Assembly: GCF_003217325.1 (NCBI RefSeq)
Contig: NZ_QJTI01000004.1
Coordinates: 1-64,000 of the forward strand
Direction: 5' to 3'
Length of the DNA stretch: 64,000 bases
Origin: Rhodopseudomonas faecalis
GTDB taxonomy: Bacteria > Pseudomonadota > Alphaproteobacteria > Rhizobiales > Xanthobacteraceae
Positions 52,140 to 64,000 of the stretch are shown here, piece after piece; the first letter of the stretch is position 1; every line of letters begins with the position of its first letter. Both the position numbers and the translations under genes were made by a program. A model generated the notes under the pieces. It had not been told where the DNA came from and did not search any database. It was given only the letters and a program-made list of their open reading frames with translations.

Positions 52140-52724
52140 CTAATCAGTCGAGCGGCGCAGTTCCGAAGCGGCATCGGCGGGGGTGGCGACCGCCCGCACC
52201 GGCTCAAGCCGGGCCGCCTCGACGCGCGGCGTTTCCACCCGCGACGCCACCTCGGTCGGGGTCGCGTCCGCCGAGCGATAGGAGGTGCGCTGCAGCCGGG
52301 CCCGCGGCCGGGCATTGGCGCGCGCCACCAGCATCGGGCTGGCGCCCTGCTGCCGGAAATCGCAATAGGCGAAGCTCAGGCCGGACACCGAGCCGCGGAA
52401 GCTGCGGTCGTCCTGCTTGTTGAGATTGAAGCACGGTTCGAACGGAATGCCCTTCAGCGACGCGCATACCGCTTGGCCGCGCACCTGCAAGGTATTGCCG
52501 GGCAGCCGCATGTAGCGGGTCGGACCTGAGCCCGAGAACTGCACCGAACCAGCCGCCGAGCCATCCTCGAACACCCGGCCCGCGCCGCGCGTGCCGTCAA
52601 AACAGGTGAAGGCGAATACTTTGCCATGGACGAATTTGCGTGCTTCGTCCGCGTTCATCTCCGCGAAGGCAGGCGCGGCCATCGCTGCGGCAGTCAGGGC
52701 TCCGATCAAAATACGCACATACAT
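52140..52724 (-). CDS. Hypothetical secreted protein
   Basis: A 194-residue protein with a signal peptide (MYVRILIGALTAAAMAAPAFA). A mature domain of about 100 residues contains cysteines in FAFTCFDGTRGAGRV, QAVCASLKGIPFEPCFNL and FAYCDFR. The last 60 residues are low-complexity (Ala/Arg/Glu/Pro). The segment RVFEDGSAAGSVQFSGSGP suggests a beta-sandwich-like fold. No function known; probably periplasmic. Confidence 0.7.
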   Translation of the reverse strand: MYVRILIGALTAAAMAAPAFAEMNADEARKFVHGKVFAFTCFDGTRGAGRVFEDGSAAGSVQFSGSGPTRYMRLPGNTLQVRGQAVCASLKGIPFEPCFNLNKQDDRSFRGSVSGLSFAYCDFRQQGASPMLVARANARPRARLQRTSYRSADATPTEVASRVETPRVEAARLEPVRAVATPADAASELRRSTD

Positions 52725-52841
52725 CGCACACTCCGACTCGCTGCTGCAGCGACCGTGTAATGAGTCTCATTCTTTACGGGGTACTTACCATAATCACCAT
52801 GGCAACATTGGAGCAGCTTGGTTGGTAAATTCTGAACGTCC

Positions 52842-53828
52842 TCAGGAAATTTTCACCACGATTCGGCCGCGCACCTGGCCGGCCACCACCTTGGCGCCGG
52901 CGTCGAAAACCTGGTCCAGCGGTATTTCCTGAGTGATTTCAGCCAGTTTTTCCTTGTCCAACCCGGTCGCCAACCGGCTCCAGGCCTGCCGGCGCAGCTC
53001 GATCGGGCACATCACCGAATCGATGCCGTAAAGACACACTCCACGCAAAATGAAAGGCGCCACCGAGGTCGGCAGATCCATGCCGCCGGCCAGCCCGCAA
53101 GCGGCAATGGCGCCGCGATACTTGGTCATCGACAACAGATTGGCGAGCGTGGTCGAGCCGACGCTGTCGATGCCGCCCGCCCAGCGCTCCTTGGCGAGCG
53201 GCTTGGCCGGGCCGGACAGTTCGGCGCGATCGATCACTTCAGCAGCGCCGAGCTCGCGCAGATAGGGTTCTTCAGCGAGCCGCCCGGTCGAGGCAATCAC
53301 GTGGTAGCCGAGCTTGGACAAGAGCGCGATCGCCACCGAGCCGACCCCGCCGGCCGCGCCGGTGACCACCACCGGCCCCGATTGCGGATTAAGGCCATGG
53401 CGCTCCAGCGCCAGCACGCTCAGCATCGCGGTGTAGCCGGCGGTGCCGATCGCCATCGCCTCGCGCGCCGACATTCCGTCCGGCAACCGCACCAGCCAAT
53501 CGCCCTTGACGCGCGCCCGCTCGGCATAAGCGCCAAGATGGGTCTCGCCCATGCCCCAGCCATTGCCGATCACCTGATCGCCCGCCTTCCAGTCGGGATG
53601 CGACGAGGACAGCACGGTGCCGGAAAAATCGATACCGGCGATCATCGGGAAACGGCGCACCACCGGCGCCTTGCCGGTCAGCGCCAGGCCGTCCTTGTAG
53701 TTGACGGTGGACCATTCGACGCGGACCACCACGTCGCCGTCCATCAGCTCGGCCTCGTCAAACGCCGTCAGCGCCGCCGTGCTGCCCTTGTCCGCTTTAT
53801 CGATCCTGACCGCCCGGAACGTCGCCAC
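52842..53828 (-). CDS. acuI: Acrylyl-CoA reductase family oxidoreductase (YhdH/AcuI)
   Basis: A 328-residue medium-chain reductase. [19 protein letters not shown] is the NADPH-binding loop, [16 protein letters not shown] and GIDFSGTV the catalytic-domain segments, and [15 protein letters not shown] is characteristic of the YhdH/AcuI branch. AcuI reduces acryloyl-CoA to propionyl-CoA, for example in DMSP and 3-hydroxypropionate metabolism. The GTG at 53828 is chosen because GGGAGGAAG lies immediately upstream and the family N-terminus ([10 protein letters not shown]) follows. It is divergent from nadA. Confidence 0.88.
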   Translation of the reverse strand: MATFRAVRIDKADKGSTAALTAFDEAELMDGDVVVRVEWSTVNYKDGLALTGKAPVVRRFPMIAGIDFSGTVLSSSHPDWKAGDQVIGNGWGMGETHLGAYAERARVKGDWLVRLPDGMSAREAMAIGTAGYTAMLSVLALERHGLNPQSGPVVVTGAAGGVGSVAIALLSKLGYHVIASTGRLAEEPYLRELGAAEVIDRAELSGPAKPLAKERWAGGIDSVGSTTLANLLSMTKYRGAIAACGLAGGMDLPTSVAPFILRGVCLYGIDSVMCPIELRRQAWSRLATGLDKEKLAEITQEIPLDQVFDAGAKVVAGQVRGRIVVKIS

Positions 53829-54190
53829 CTGCTTCCTCCCCCGTCTGAACGCGTTGCTGAGGCAAACTAGTGGCTTTGCGGGGCAGATGGAATCAGAACT
53901 GCAACGCACCGGGCCGAGCCGGTCTTGTGGGGGCTACTCCGCTGCGGCCAAGCGCCGCCCAGGCGAGTTATGACAATTGCGCCAGGCGGGAAGCAGGGCT
54001 GTCGTCACAAATTTTACACCCCTGGCATCTGGCGAACCCGGCCGCATCGTGCTATATTTGATTTGCTCTTAATGAGGATAAGGCCTGAGCGGGCACCTCC
54101 AAGAGCCTGACATCGCCTCGGTGCTGCGCGAGAGATCAGTCCCAACGCAGCAGCTCACACCGGCCTCACGGCCGGGTTTCTCGGACCCTC

Positions 54191-54213
54191 TATATGCTCA
54201 GATTGAGTATATA
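54191..54213. promoter_or_regulatory. 23-nt palindrome, candidate NadQ/NrtR operator of nadABC
   Basis: TATATGCTCA, GAT, TGAGTATATA: a 10-3-10 inverted repeat with a single mismatch, ending 10 bp before the nadA ATG. Its position overlapping the leader and the gene at 50861, a NadQ/NrtR-type regulator, make a NAD-responsive operator the simplest reading. The palindrome is seen; the regulator match is inferred. Confidence 0.65.
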
Positions 54214-54223
54214 AGGACCTGTA

Positions 54224-55348
54224 ATGGAGAGTACGATGGCGCTTGCAGGAATCTACGGCCCCGAACATTTCGGTCGCCCGGTCCCCGGCCGCCAGGAAGC
54301 GCGGGCGCGCGCTGCGGTCAGCACGCTGGAGCGTGGCCGCGCGCTGCCGATGCCGTCGCTGGAATGGACGCCCGAGGTCGAGCGGGCCACCGCGCATCTC
54401 TATGAGCGCGTCAAGAACGTGATCACCCCGGTGGAGTGGCCGCTGATGGCGCCCTACATCAAGGCGATCAACGAATTGAAGCGCGAGCGCAACGCCGTGG
54501 TGCTGGCGCACAATTATCAGACGCCGGAAATCTTCCACTGCGTCTCTGACATCGTCGGCGACTCGCTGCAGCTCGCGATCGAAGCCACCAAGGTGAAGGC
54601 CGATGTGATCGTGCAGTGCGGCGTGCACTTCATGGCCGAGACCTCCAAGATTCTCAGCCCGGACAAGACCGTGCTGATTCCGGATTCCCGCGCCGGCTGC
54701 TCGCTGGCCGCGAGCATCACCGGCGAAGACGTGCGCGCGCTGCGCGAGCGGTTCCCCGGCGTGCCGGTAGTCGCCTATGTCAACACCTCCGCCGAGGTGA
54801 AGGCCGAGGTCGATATCTGCTGCACCTCCTCCAACGCCGTGCAGGTGGTGGAGAGCCTTGGCGTCGATACCGTGATCATGGTGCCGGATCAGTATCTGGC
54901 GCGCTTCGTCGCCTCGCAGACCGACGTCAAGATCATCGCCTGGAAGGGCGCGTGCGAAGTGCATGAGCGCTTCACCGGCGACGAGCTGCGCACCTATCGC
55001 GAAGCCGATCCGGACGTGAAGATCATCGCGCATCCGGAGTGCCCGCCGGACGTGATCGCGGAAGCCGATTTCACCGGCTCGACCGCGCATATGATCAACT
55101 GGGTGCGCAAGGAGCATCCGCCGCGGGTGGTGATGATCACCGAATGCTCGATGGCCGACAATGTTCAGGCCGAGCTGCCCGACGTCGAGATGGTGCGCCC
55201 CTGCAATCTCTGCCCGCACATGAAGCGGATCACCCTGCCGAAGATTTTGGACAGCCTGATCTACCTGCGCGAGGAAGTCACCATCGACCCCGCCGTGATC
55301 GACAAGGCACGGCGCTCGGTGGAACGGATGATCAACCTGAAGAATTGA
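54224..55348 (+). CDS. nadA: Quinolinate synthase A
   Basis: A 374-residue [4Fe-4S] enzyme that condenses iminoaspartate with dihydroxyacetone phosphate to quinolinate. The three cluster cysteines lie in [24 protein letters not shown] and [14 protein letters not shown]. Substrate-binding segments [20 protein letters not shown] and GSTAHMINW are intact. The ATG at 54224 follows AAGGACC; an in-frame ATG at 54236 with its own GGAGA is a good alternative. It is the first gene of nadA-nadB-nadC, behind a strong palindrome. The 200-bp leader includes a CCGGCC/GGCCGG hairpin near 54163. Confidence 0.97.
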   Translation: MESTMALAGIYGPEHFGRPVPGRQEARARAAVSTLERGRALPMPSLEWTPEVERATAHLYERVKNVITPVEWPLMAPYIKAINELKRERNAVVLAHNYQTPEIFHCVSDIVGDSLQLAIEATKVKADVIVQCGVHFMAETSKILSPDKTVLIPDSRAGCSLAASITGEDVRALRERFPGVPVVAYVNTSAEVKAEVDICCTSSNAVQVVESLGVDTVIMVPDQYLARFVASQTDVKIIAWKGACEVHERFTGDELRTYREADPDVKIIAHPECPPDVIAEADFTGSTAHMINWVRKEHPPRVVMITECSMADNVQAELPDVEMVRPCNLCPHMKRITLPKILDSLIYLREEVTIDPAVIDKARRSVERMINLKN

Positions 55349-55408
55349 GCGCGCTTCTGCGCTCAATCGGCCGCTTGCCGGCCGCTGCGTACAGAGTTGG
55401 ATCTCGCC

Positions 55409-57016
55409 ATGAGCGATCAACCGGAATTTGATCTCGCCGACGGTGCCGCCGAAGTCGTGATCGTCGGCGGCGGCCTCGCCGGACTGTTTTGCGCCCTCAA
55501 ACTGGCGCCGCGCCCGGTGACGGTGATCACCGCCGCCCCGCTCGGCGAAGGCGCATCGACCGCCTGGGCACAGGGCGGCATCGCCGCCGCGGTGGCCGAA
55601 GGCGACAGCGCCGAGTCGCACGCGGCCGACACCATCGCGGTCGGTGCCGGTCTGGTCGATGAGGCGGTGGCCTATCGCCTCGCCCGCGAAGCCGGTGCCC
55701 GCATCCACGATCTGCTCGATTATGGCGTGCCGTTCGACCGCGACCTCGAAGGCCGGCTCGCGGTGTCGCGCGAAGCGGCGCATTCGGCGCGGCGCATCGT
55801 TCACGTGCGCGGCGATATGGCCGGTCAGGCGATCATCACCGCGCTGATCAAGGCGGTGCGTGAAACGCCATCGATTCGCGTGCTGGAAGGCTATTTGGCC
55901 GAAGCGCTGCTCACCGATGGCGACGCGGTGATCGGCCTGCAACTGCGCAAGACCGGCGCCGATATCACCCGACCGCTGCGGGTCGCGGCGCGCGCCGTGG
56001 TGCTCGCCACCGGCGGCATCGGCCATCTCTATGCGGTGACCACCAATCCGACCGAAGCCTGCGGCCAGGGTCTGGCGATCGCGGCGCGCGCGGGCGCGGT
56101 GATCGCCGATCCGGAATTCGTCCAGTTCCATCCGACCGCGATCATGGTCGGCCGTGATCCGGCGCCGCTCGCCACCGAGGCGCTGCGCGGCGAAGGCTGT
56201 ACGCTGATCAATGGTGCTGGCGAGCGGTTCATGCCGGCGCGCCATCCGCTCGCCGAGCTGGCGCCGCGCGACATCGTCGCCCGCGGCGTGTTCGCCGAGA
56301 TCGCCGCCGGGCGCGGCGCGTTCCTCGACGCCCGCACCGCGCTCGGCGCGCGTTTCGCCGAAGAATTCCCGACCGTGTATCAGAGCTGCGTATCAGCGGG
56401 TATCGACCCGGCGCAGCAGCCGATCCCGGTGGCGCCGGCGGCGCATTACCACATGGGCGGCGTCGCGGTGGATATGCAGGGCCGCACCTCGCTGCGCGGG
56501 CTGTGGGCCGCGGGCGAAGTGTCGTGCACCGGCGCGCATGGCGCCAACCGGCTCGCCTCCAATTCGCTGCTGGAAGCGGTGGTCTATGCCGCGCGCATCG
56601 CCGAGGATATCGGCGGCCGTGAATTCGCCGCGCCCCCGCGCCGTGCCGAGCCTTTGCCGGCACTGCGCAGCGCGCCGCTCAGCGCCGCGCAGGAAGCCGA
56701 ACTGCGCAACACCATGAGCGCCAAGGTCGGCGTGATCCGCGACAGCGACGGCCTCGCCGCCGCGGTGCGCCGGTTCTCGGCGATGGAGATCGCCGCGACC
56801 AGCACCGCGCAGCTCAACATGGCGATCACCGCTCTGCTGGTGGCGGCGGCCGCCTGGACCCGGCGCGAAAGCCGCGGCGCGCATTGCCGCTCGGACTATC
56901 CGAACGAAAATCCGACGCTGGCCGATCGCACCATGACCACACTCGCCGACGCCCGCGCTACCGCGGCCTCGCTCGGCGAGGCCGCGCCGCGCGGCCCGCG
57001 CACTGCCCTCGCTTAG
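55409..57016 (+). CDS. nadB: L-aspartate oxidase
   Basis: A 535-residue FAD enzyme that oxidises L-aspartate to iminoaspartate for NadA. The dinucleotide-binding [17 protein letters not shown] is at the N-terminus, with [12 protein letters not shown], the FAD-binding [11 protein letters not shown], the active-site region FVQFHPTAI and [11 protein letters not shown], and [17 protein letters not shown] near the end. The length suits NadB. The ATG at 55409 is used. It is 60 bp downstream of nadA; a perfect hairpin at 57023 separates it from nadC. Confidence 0.97.
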   Translation: MSDQPEFDLADGAAEVVIVGGGLAGLFCALKLAPRPVTVITAAPLGEGASTAWAQGGIAAAVAEGDSAESHAADTIAVGAGLVDEAVAYRLAREAGARIHDLLDYGVPFDRDLEGRLAVSREAAHSARRIVHVRGDMAGQAIITALIKAVRETPSIRVLEGYLAEALLTDGDAVIGLQLRKTGADITRPLRVAARAVVLATGGIGHLYAVTTNPTEACGQGLAIAARAGAVIADPEFVQFHPTAIMVGRDPAPLATEALRGEGCTLINGAGERFMPARHPLAELAPRDIVARGVFAEIAAGRGAFLDARTALGARFAEEFPTVYQSCVSAGIDPAQQPIPVAPAAHYHMGGVAVDMQGRTSLRGLWAAGEVSCTGAHGANRLASNSLLEAVVYAARIAEDIGGREFAAPPRRAEPLPALRSAPLSAAQEAELRNTMSAKVGVIRDSDGLAAAVRRFSAMEIAATSTAQLNMAITALLVAAAAWTRRESRGAHCRSDYPNENPTLADRTMTTLADARATAASLGEAAPRGPRTALA

Positions 57017-57022
57017 GGCGTT

Positions 57023-57046
57023 GCGGTCCTGACGTTTCAGGACCGC
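57023..57046. other. Intergenic hairpin between nadB and nadC
   Basis: A perfect 10-bp stem (GCGGTCCTGA / TCAGGACCGC) with a CGTT loop, seven bases after the nadB stop. No T-run follows, so it is more likely an mRNA stabiliser or processing site than a terminator. Confidence 0.6.
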
Positions 57047-57127
57047 GATGCCCGACACGCCCTGCAACGCGCTCGCTCCACGCCGCGGCCTCGCGCTGGA
57101 CGACGCTTCCAACCATTGGATTGTTCG

Positions 57128-58006
57128 ATGATCCCTGCTGGCTCTTTGCTGCATCCCGATGCGTTCTTGTCGCCGCTGGTGATCGACGAGGCGGTGCGCC
57201 GCGCGCTCGACGAAGATCTGGGCCGCGCCGGCGATGTCACTTCGCTCGTCACCATTCCGCCCGACGCGCAGGCCCATGCCGTGCTGGTGGCGCGTCAGGC
57301 CGGCGTGATCGCCGGGCTGCCGCTCGCGGTTGCGACCTTCAAGGCGCTGGCGCCCGACGTCGTGATCCACGCCCACGCTCATGACGGCGCCGCGGTCGCG
57401 GCCGGCATCAACCTGCTGACCATCTCCGGCCCGGCGCGCGCGGTGCTGAGCGGCGAGCGCACCGCGCTCAACTATGTCGGCCGGCTGTCCGGCATCGCCA
57501 CGCTAACAGCCAACTATGTGCGCCACACCGCGGGCACCAAGATGCGGATCTGCTGCACCCGCAAGACCACGCCCGGTCTGCGCGCGCTGGAGAAATACGC
57601 AGTGCGCTGCGGCGGCGGCTTCAATCACCGCTTCGGCCTCGATGACGCGGTGCTGATCAAGGACAACCACATCGCGGTCGCCGGCGGCGTGCGCCCGGTG
57701 CTGGAACGCGCCCGCGCCCGGATCGGCCATCTGGTGAAAATCGAGATCGAGGTCGATACGCTCGATCAGCTGCGCGAGGTGCTCGACACCGGGCTCGCCG
57801 ATGCGGTGCTGCTCGACAATATGGACATCGCGACGCTCAAGCAGGCGGTGGCGATGGCGAATGGTCGCGTGGCGCTGGAAGCTTCCGGCGGCGTCACCGA
57901 AAGCACGATCGCGGCGATTGCCGCCACCGGCGTCGACTACGCCTCCTCCGGCGCACTGACCCATTCGGCGCCGAACTTTGACGTCGCGCTCGATATCGAC
58001 GTGTAG
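57128..58006 (+). CDS. nadC: Nicotinate-nucleotide pyrophosphorylase (quinolinate phosphoribosyltransferase)
   Basis: A 292-residue enzyme that converts quinolinate and PRPP to nicotinate mononucleotide. [13 protein letters not shown], the phosphate-binding [37 protein letters not shown] and [11 protein letters not shown] are all diagnostic. It completes the de novo NAD operon nadA-nadB-nadC. It is the true NadC; a diverged relative (ModD) lies at 32409-33272. The ATG at 57128 is used rather than the TTG four codons upstream. Confidence 0.97.
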   Translation: MIPAGSLLHPDAFLSPLVIDEAVRRALDEDLGRAGDVTSLVTIPPDAQAHAVLVARQAGVIAGLPLAVATFKALAPDVVIHAHAHDGAAVAAGINLLTISGPARAVLSGERTALNYVGRLSGIATLTANYVRHTAGTKMRICCTRKTTPGLRALEKYAVRCGGGFNHRFGLDDAVLIKDNHIAVAGGVRPVLERARARIGHLVKIEIEVDTLDQLREVLDTGLADAVLLDNMDIATLKQAVAMANGRVALEASGGVTESTIAAIAATGVDYASSGALTHSAPNFDVALDIDV

Positions 58007-58056
58007 TTGGTCGAGCCGTCATCCGTCGCTTCGAAACAGCAGCCACGAACAAAGCC

Positions 58057-58206
58057 CGTCATTCCGGGGCGCTGGTGACTCACCCCCGCCGTCATTCCGG
58101 GGCGCTCGCGACAGCGAGCGAACCCGGAATCTGACACTGGCGACAACACGCATTCCCAAAACGTCGAGATTCCGGGTTCGCGCCAACAGGCGCGCCCCGG
58201 AATGAC
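58057..58206. repeat. CATTCCGGGG-type inverted repeat, copy 2 (with a partial duplication)
   Basis: It is the same arms as 51856-51973: GTCATTCCGGGGCGCTCGCG..GCGAACCCGGAATC against GATTCCGGGTTCGCGCC..GGCGCGCCCCGGAATGAC. The left GTCATTCCGGGGCGCT occurs twice (58058 and 58091). It lies between the convergent nadC and SleB-type genes. Confidence 0.9.
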
Positions 58207-58244
58207 GTCGTGTTGCATGTTGTGGTCGGCGCGCCGACTACAAA

Positions 58245-59642
58245 TCAGCGCCGCGAGGCTTCGATCTCGGCCGAGCTTTTCGCCGCTTCGGCGAGGCTGG
58301 CGGAAATCGCCGCGGTCTGTTCCTGGCTGCCCCAGCTCGGCGCGTCGCTGCCATCGCCCCAATTGCGCGGACGATAGAAGGTGTGCACGCCGAATTTGTA
58401 CATCTTCTTCATCTCGTGCACCCAGGACGGCCGCACCCAATAAGCGTGGTAGTGGGTCGACTTGCCGACTTCCGGCAACCAGAGCTGGCCGTCGAGCGTG
58501 GCTTTCGCGATCTTCTTGGCGCGGTCCCACATGTCGGGCTCGCGCACCACATCGGCGACGCGGTCGCAGGCAAAGGTGAACTGGCAGGCGTAGCGGCGAT
58601 GCTTGTTCTGATAGACCACGCCGCAGACATTGCTCGGATAGAAGCCGGAGAACGCGCGGTTCAGCACCACTTGCGCCACCGCGATCTGGCCGCGCACCGC
58701 CTCGCCGCGCGCTTCGAAATACACCGCCTCGGCCAGGCACTTCTCATGCTTGGCGCGCAGCTTATCGTCGAACAGGCCGAGCCGTTCCGCCGGCGTCTTC
58801 TTGCGTTGATTGTCGGCGTTGACTTCACCCTTGGAGGCGACGCTCTCGCCGGCAGCCCCCGCCGGGTCCGGCGCCGCCGTGCTCTTCATGTCGGGATCGA
58901 TGATGGTCGGCTCTTCGCCGGGCTGCCAGCTTTCCAGCGTGCCGCCATCGCCAATCGAGCCGGTGCCGAAGAACAGCGCCGCGGTTTTCAGGCTGAAATT
59001 GTCGTGCGCCGGCTGCACCGTGGTGCCGCCCAGCGCGATCTCGCTGCCATTGTCGCCGAGCGCCGGCGTCTCATGCTGCGGCGTGCCGTCATACTGGCTG
59101 AGCGGCGGCCCTTGCAGCGCCGCAGCCAGCTCGGGATCAAGCGCGGAGGACGTGGGCGCCTGTTCGGCGCTCTTGGCACCGGCAATGTTGGGCGTCGCCG
59201 CGTCGTCGCTTTGCCCTTCCGGCGACACGCCTTCCGCGGTCGGCAGGTCCGGCACGGCGACGGCAAGCCGGTCGCCCTTCAGCGTGCGGTCGACGGTGGG
59301 GAAATCGGAAGCTTCATAGCGGCGCGGCGGCTGCATCAACGGATTGCGGCCGAGCGATGCATCGGGGCCGAGCGCCTCCAGGCTGGCAAGCCGCGCCCAG
59401 GGGTTTTGCGGCGCCGCGGTGCCGATCGGACGGCCGAAGCTGAAGGTCGCGACTTGGATCTTGGCCGCGGAGCCGGCGACCGCGCGGGTCTGCCAGCGCT
59501 CGGCAACGCCGGGCTGCCGCGCCAGCAACGACGCGATATCCTGATGGCCGATCGCTGAAGGCGCCATGGTGAAGACGCCGCACAGACCAAGACCGAAGGA
59601 CGCGAACCGCGCGCCCTTCGGCCGGTTACGCATGACTGACAT
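58245..59642 (-). CDS. Cell-wall hydrolase (SleB/Hydrolase_2 family)
   Basis: A protein of about 465 residues. An N-terminal signal or anchor segment (FASFGLGLCGVFTMAPSAIG) leads to a long low-complexity linker of about 250 residues. The C-terminal hydrolase domain (about 320-440) has CLAEAVYFEARGEAVRGQIA, in which the Glu is the presumed catalytic residue, and VVLNRAFSGFYPSNVCGVVY, YACQFTFACD and THYHAYWVRPSW. The family cleaves peptidoglycan (lytic transglycosylase in SleB). The start is uncertain: ATGs at 59642, 59633 and 59711 are all in frame. Confidence 0.87.
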   Translation of the reverse strand: MSVMRNRPKGARFASFGLGLCGVFTMAPSAIGHQDIASLLARQPGVAERWQTRAVAGSAAKIQVATFSFGRPIGTAAPQNPWARLASLEALGPDASLGRNPLMQPPRRYEASDFPTVDRTLKGDRLAVAVPDLPTAEGVSPEGQSDDAATPNIAGAKSAEQAPTSSALDPELAAALQGPPLSQYDGTPQHETPALGDNGSEIALGGTTVQPAHDNFSLKTAALFFGTGSIGDGGTLESWQPGEEPTIIDPDMKSTAAPDPAGAAGESVASKGEVNADNQRKKTPAERLGLFDDKLRAKHEKCLAEAVYFEARGEAVRGQIAVAQVVLNRAFSGFYPSNVCGVVYQNKHRRYACQFTFACDRVADVVREPDMWDRAKKIAKATLDGQLWLPEVGKSTHYHAYWVRPSWVHEMKKMYKFGVHTFYRPRNWGDGSDAPSWGSQEQTAAISASLAEAAKSSAEIEASRR

Positions 59643-59914
59643 CGATACGCTCACGCAACGCTTACACCCGATCGAGCGCACCTCATGTGCAATTCGATCG
59701 GTGTTGTTCATATCCCATTAAAGTTGCGGAGGAGTTAACCGGCGATGCATCCGGGCAACAGGCAAGCCTCGCCGTGATAACGGCGAAGTGGCTCGAATAG
59801 CTTGGTAAATGCCGGATTTTCAGAAGTGGTGAACAGTCTGTCAACGCGCCGCAAAATACATCGGCAAGTTGTAGAAATCTGAAACGGCGCAGCGGTCAGC
59901 AGCCCCGAAAAGCA

Positions 59915-59943
59915 CAATGGCCGGGGATGATCCCCGGCCATTG
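59915..59943 (-). terminator. Terminator of ppdK
   Basis: A 13-base perfect inverted repeat (CAATGGCCGGGGA / TCCCCGGCCATTG) around a three-base centre lies 38 bp after the ppdK stop. On the minus strand it is followed by TGCTTTTC. Confidence 0.75.
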
Positions 59944-59980
59944 CCGCATTCAATACTGAGGTCGGACTAACCGCCGCGGC

Positions 59981-63103
<3,123 letters not shown>

Positions 63104-63193
63104 GACGATCAACAGTCCACATGAGGGAGATTGGGTGCGGTCATACACCACGTTTTGACGAGGCGACGCAAGCCGCCGCTCTTGACTTGCCGA

Positions 63194-63352
63194 CTAAAGA
63201 TGAAACCAGCGCAGCACGCCAAGACCGATGAGACCTATGCAAATCAGGTAGAGCGCGACCACCAGATTCAGCAGCCGCGGCATGATCAGGATCAGCACGC
63301 CGGCGGCCAGCGCGATCAGCGCCGGCAAATGAGCGGTGATGTATTTCAGCAC
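63194..63352 (-). CDS. DUF3096 domain-containing small membrane protein
   Basis: A 52-residue protein with two hydrophobic helices: ALIALAAGVLILIMPRLLNL and VVALYLICIGLIGLGVLRWF. The PRLLN-x-(I/V)-V-A-x-YLI-x-G core identifies DUF3096. The GTG start at 63352 is fixed by a strong AGGAGG eight bases upstream. It is too short for routine detection. Function unknown; probably inserted in the inner membrane. Located 91 bp upstream of the ppdK start, on the same strand. Confidence 0.82.
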   Translation of the reverse strand: MLKYITAHLPALIALAAGVLILIMPRLLNLVVALYLICIGLIGLGVLRWFHL

Positions 63353-63675
63353 TAATCGTCCTCCTGTCTGCCGCCGCGCGCACGCAGGCGGCCTCCGAAT
63401 CGGACCCGCAGGATAGCCGCTGCACCCGCCGGCGACCTAGCCATCGCGAATGGCACAATTTGGCCGCAGTTCCTGCGCCCGCGCGCTGTGTCGCGCTCGC
63501 GGGGCGCGGCAGTTTTTTTCTGTGTGATCAGACGGTTACAGCCATGTCGGCGATCATGCCGCCGCACCCGATAACATCGGAACAACCGCGCCGCGCCGGC
63601 ATTGCCCCGGCATCCTTGATGCGCAGTGCGAAGCACTCGCAGCCCCAGACCACCCCTCGCAAGGAGGAGCAATCG
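63353..63675. other. Divergent intergenic region, no gene seen
   Basis: About 320 bp between the DUF3096 and DUF1236 starts. It contains a T7 run near 63514 but no convincing hairpin before it, and no repeat of the families seen elsewhere. Presumably carries the two promoters. Confidence 0.45.
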
Positions 63676-64000
63676 ATGCGTCACACCATGATCGCTTGGG
63701 CCGCCGCCGGCCTGATCGCCGCGCCCGCGACCGCTTTGGCGCAGAGTGTCGTGGCGGTGTCGGAAGGCGACCCCGGCATCGCCTTAGAGCAGCGCCCCGC
63801 GTTCCGCGAATATGTCGTTCAGCAGAACGTGCCAAACTACACGATCTCGGAGCGCGTGCGGATCGGCACGGTATTACCCGATACCGGCGTGGTGGTTTAC
63901 GACGTGCCGCAGCGTTTCGGGCAGACCACCCGCCGCTACACCGTGGTGAATGGCGAGACCGTGCTGGTCGAGCCGCGCACGCGGCGCGTGATCGAAGTGA
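63676..64000 (+). CDS. DUF1236 domain-containing secreted protein (cut by the right edge)
   Basis: An ATG behind AAGGAGGAGC opens 108 codons to the window end without a stop. A signal peptide (MIAWAAAGLIAAPATALAQ) is followed by the DUF1236 pattern: FREYVVQQNVPNYTISERVR, IGTVLPDTGVVVYDVPQRFG, YTVVNGETVLVEPRTRRVIE. The motif is nearly complete, so only a few residues are probably missing. DUF1236 proteins are periplasmic and frequent in Bradyrhizobiaceae, with unknown function. Confidence 0.85.
   Translation, partial: MRHTMIAWAAAGLIAAPATALAQSVVAVSEGDPGIALEQRPAFREYVVQQNVPNYTISERVRIGTVLPDTGVVVYDVPQRFGQTTRRYTVVNGETVLVEPRTRRVIEV

Noticed and set aside
53982-54190. Structured leader upstream of nadA as a riboswitch or attenuator
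   Set aside because: It contains a CCGGCC/GGCCGG hairpin but I recognise no riboswitch consensus, and the adjacent protein operator is a better explanation for control.

Overview
The window looks like chromosomal DNA from a high-GC alphaproteobacterium of the Bradyrhizobiaceae/Nitrobacteraceae group (Rhodopseudomonas, Bradyrhizobium or a relative). This rests on the visibly high GC content, the protein flavour (DUF1236, DUF3096, TIGR02301, extensin-like C-terminal and DUF4407 proteins, a Rhizobiales-type NAD regulator) and the abundant palindromic intergenic repeats of that group. No integrase, transposase, phage module, rRNA or CRISPR array was seen. The species is an inference; a database search was not possible.

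Layout. 1-8 kb, minus strand: gene edge, arfB, an inactive/active pair of M16 peptidases, a secreted or membrane-anchored protein, lspA, and an ileS carrying an in-frame palindromic repeat. 8-12 kb: an orphan MbcA/ParS-type antitoxin followed by a RES-toxin remnant, ribF, an RNase T2 and small secreted proteins. 12-15 kb: a Zur-like palindrome, a DUF2946 protein and a TonB receptor, probably for zinc. 15-28 kb: GNAT, NUDIX, cold-shock, CorA, L,D-transpeptidase, extensin-like, acyl-CoA ligase, DUF1499, MBL hydrolase, gcdH, ribB, and a Crp/Fnr - DUF2892 - AhpD-like group. 28-32 kb: a 42-residue membrane peptide, an HtrA-like protein missing all three catalytic residues, and ilvD. 32-35 kb: a divergent molybdenum locus (ModE-like, ModD, small protein, YqeB-like) with a Mo-box-like palindrome between the arms. 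35-39 kb: an adenylate/guanylate cyclase and a DUF4407 protein, then about 1 kb with no intact gene that contains what looks like the tail of a molybdenum storage protein gene. 39.5-50 kb: tRNA-Pro(CGG), tsaC/sua5, a D-2-hydroxyacid dehydrogenase, a divergent HicA-like/HicB-like pair, an SRAP protein, NUDIX, a dihydroorotase homologue, ygfZ-tag, and an HD hydrolase. 50-58 kb: a tyrosine phosphatase overlapping a NadQ/NrtR-type regulator, acuI, and nadA-nadB-nadC behind a long palindrome that is the obvious operator candidate. 58-64 kb: a SleB-type cell-wall hydrolase, a pyruvate phosphate dikinase with a histone-H1-like Lys/Ala tail, DUF3096, and a DUF1236 gene cut by the right edge.

Most of the window is ordinary housekeeping. 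The items most worth a second look are the palindromic element expressed inside IleRS, the basic tail on PPDK, the head-to-head HicA-like/HicB-like pair, the decayed MbcA/RES module, the NAD and zinc operators, and the molybdenum locus with a nearby decayed storage gene.
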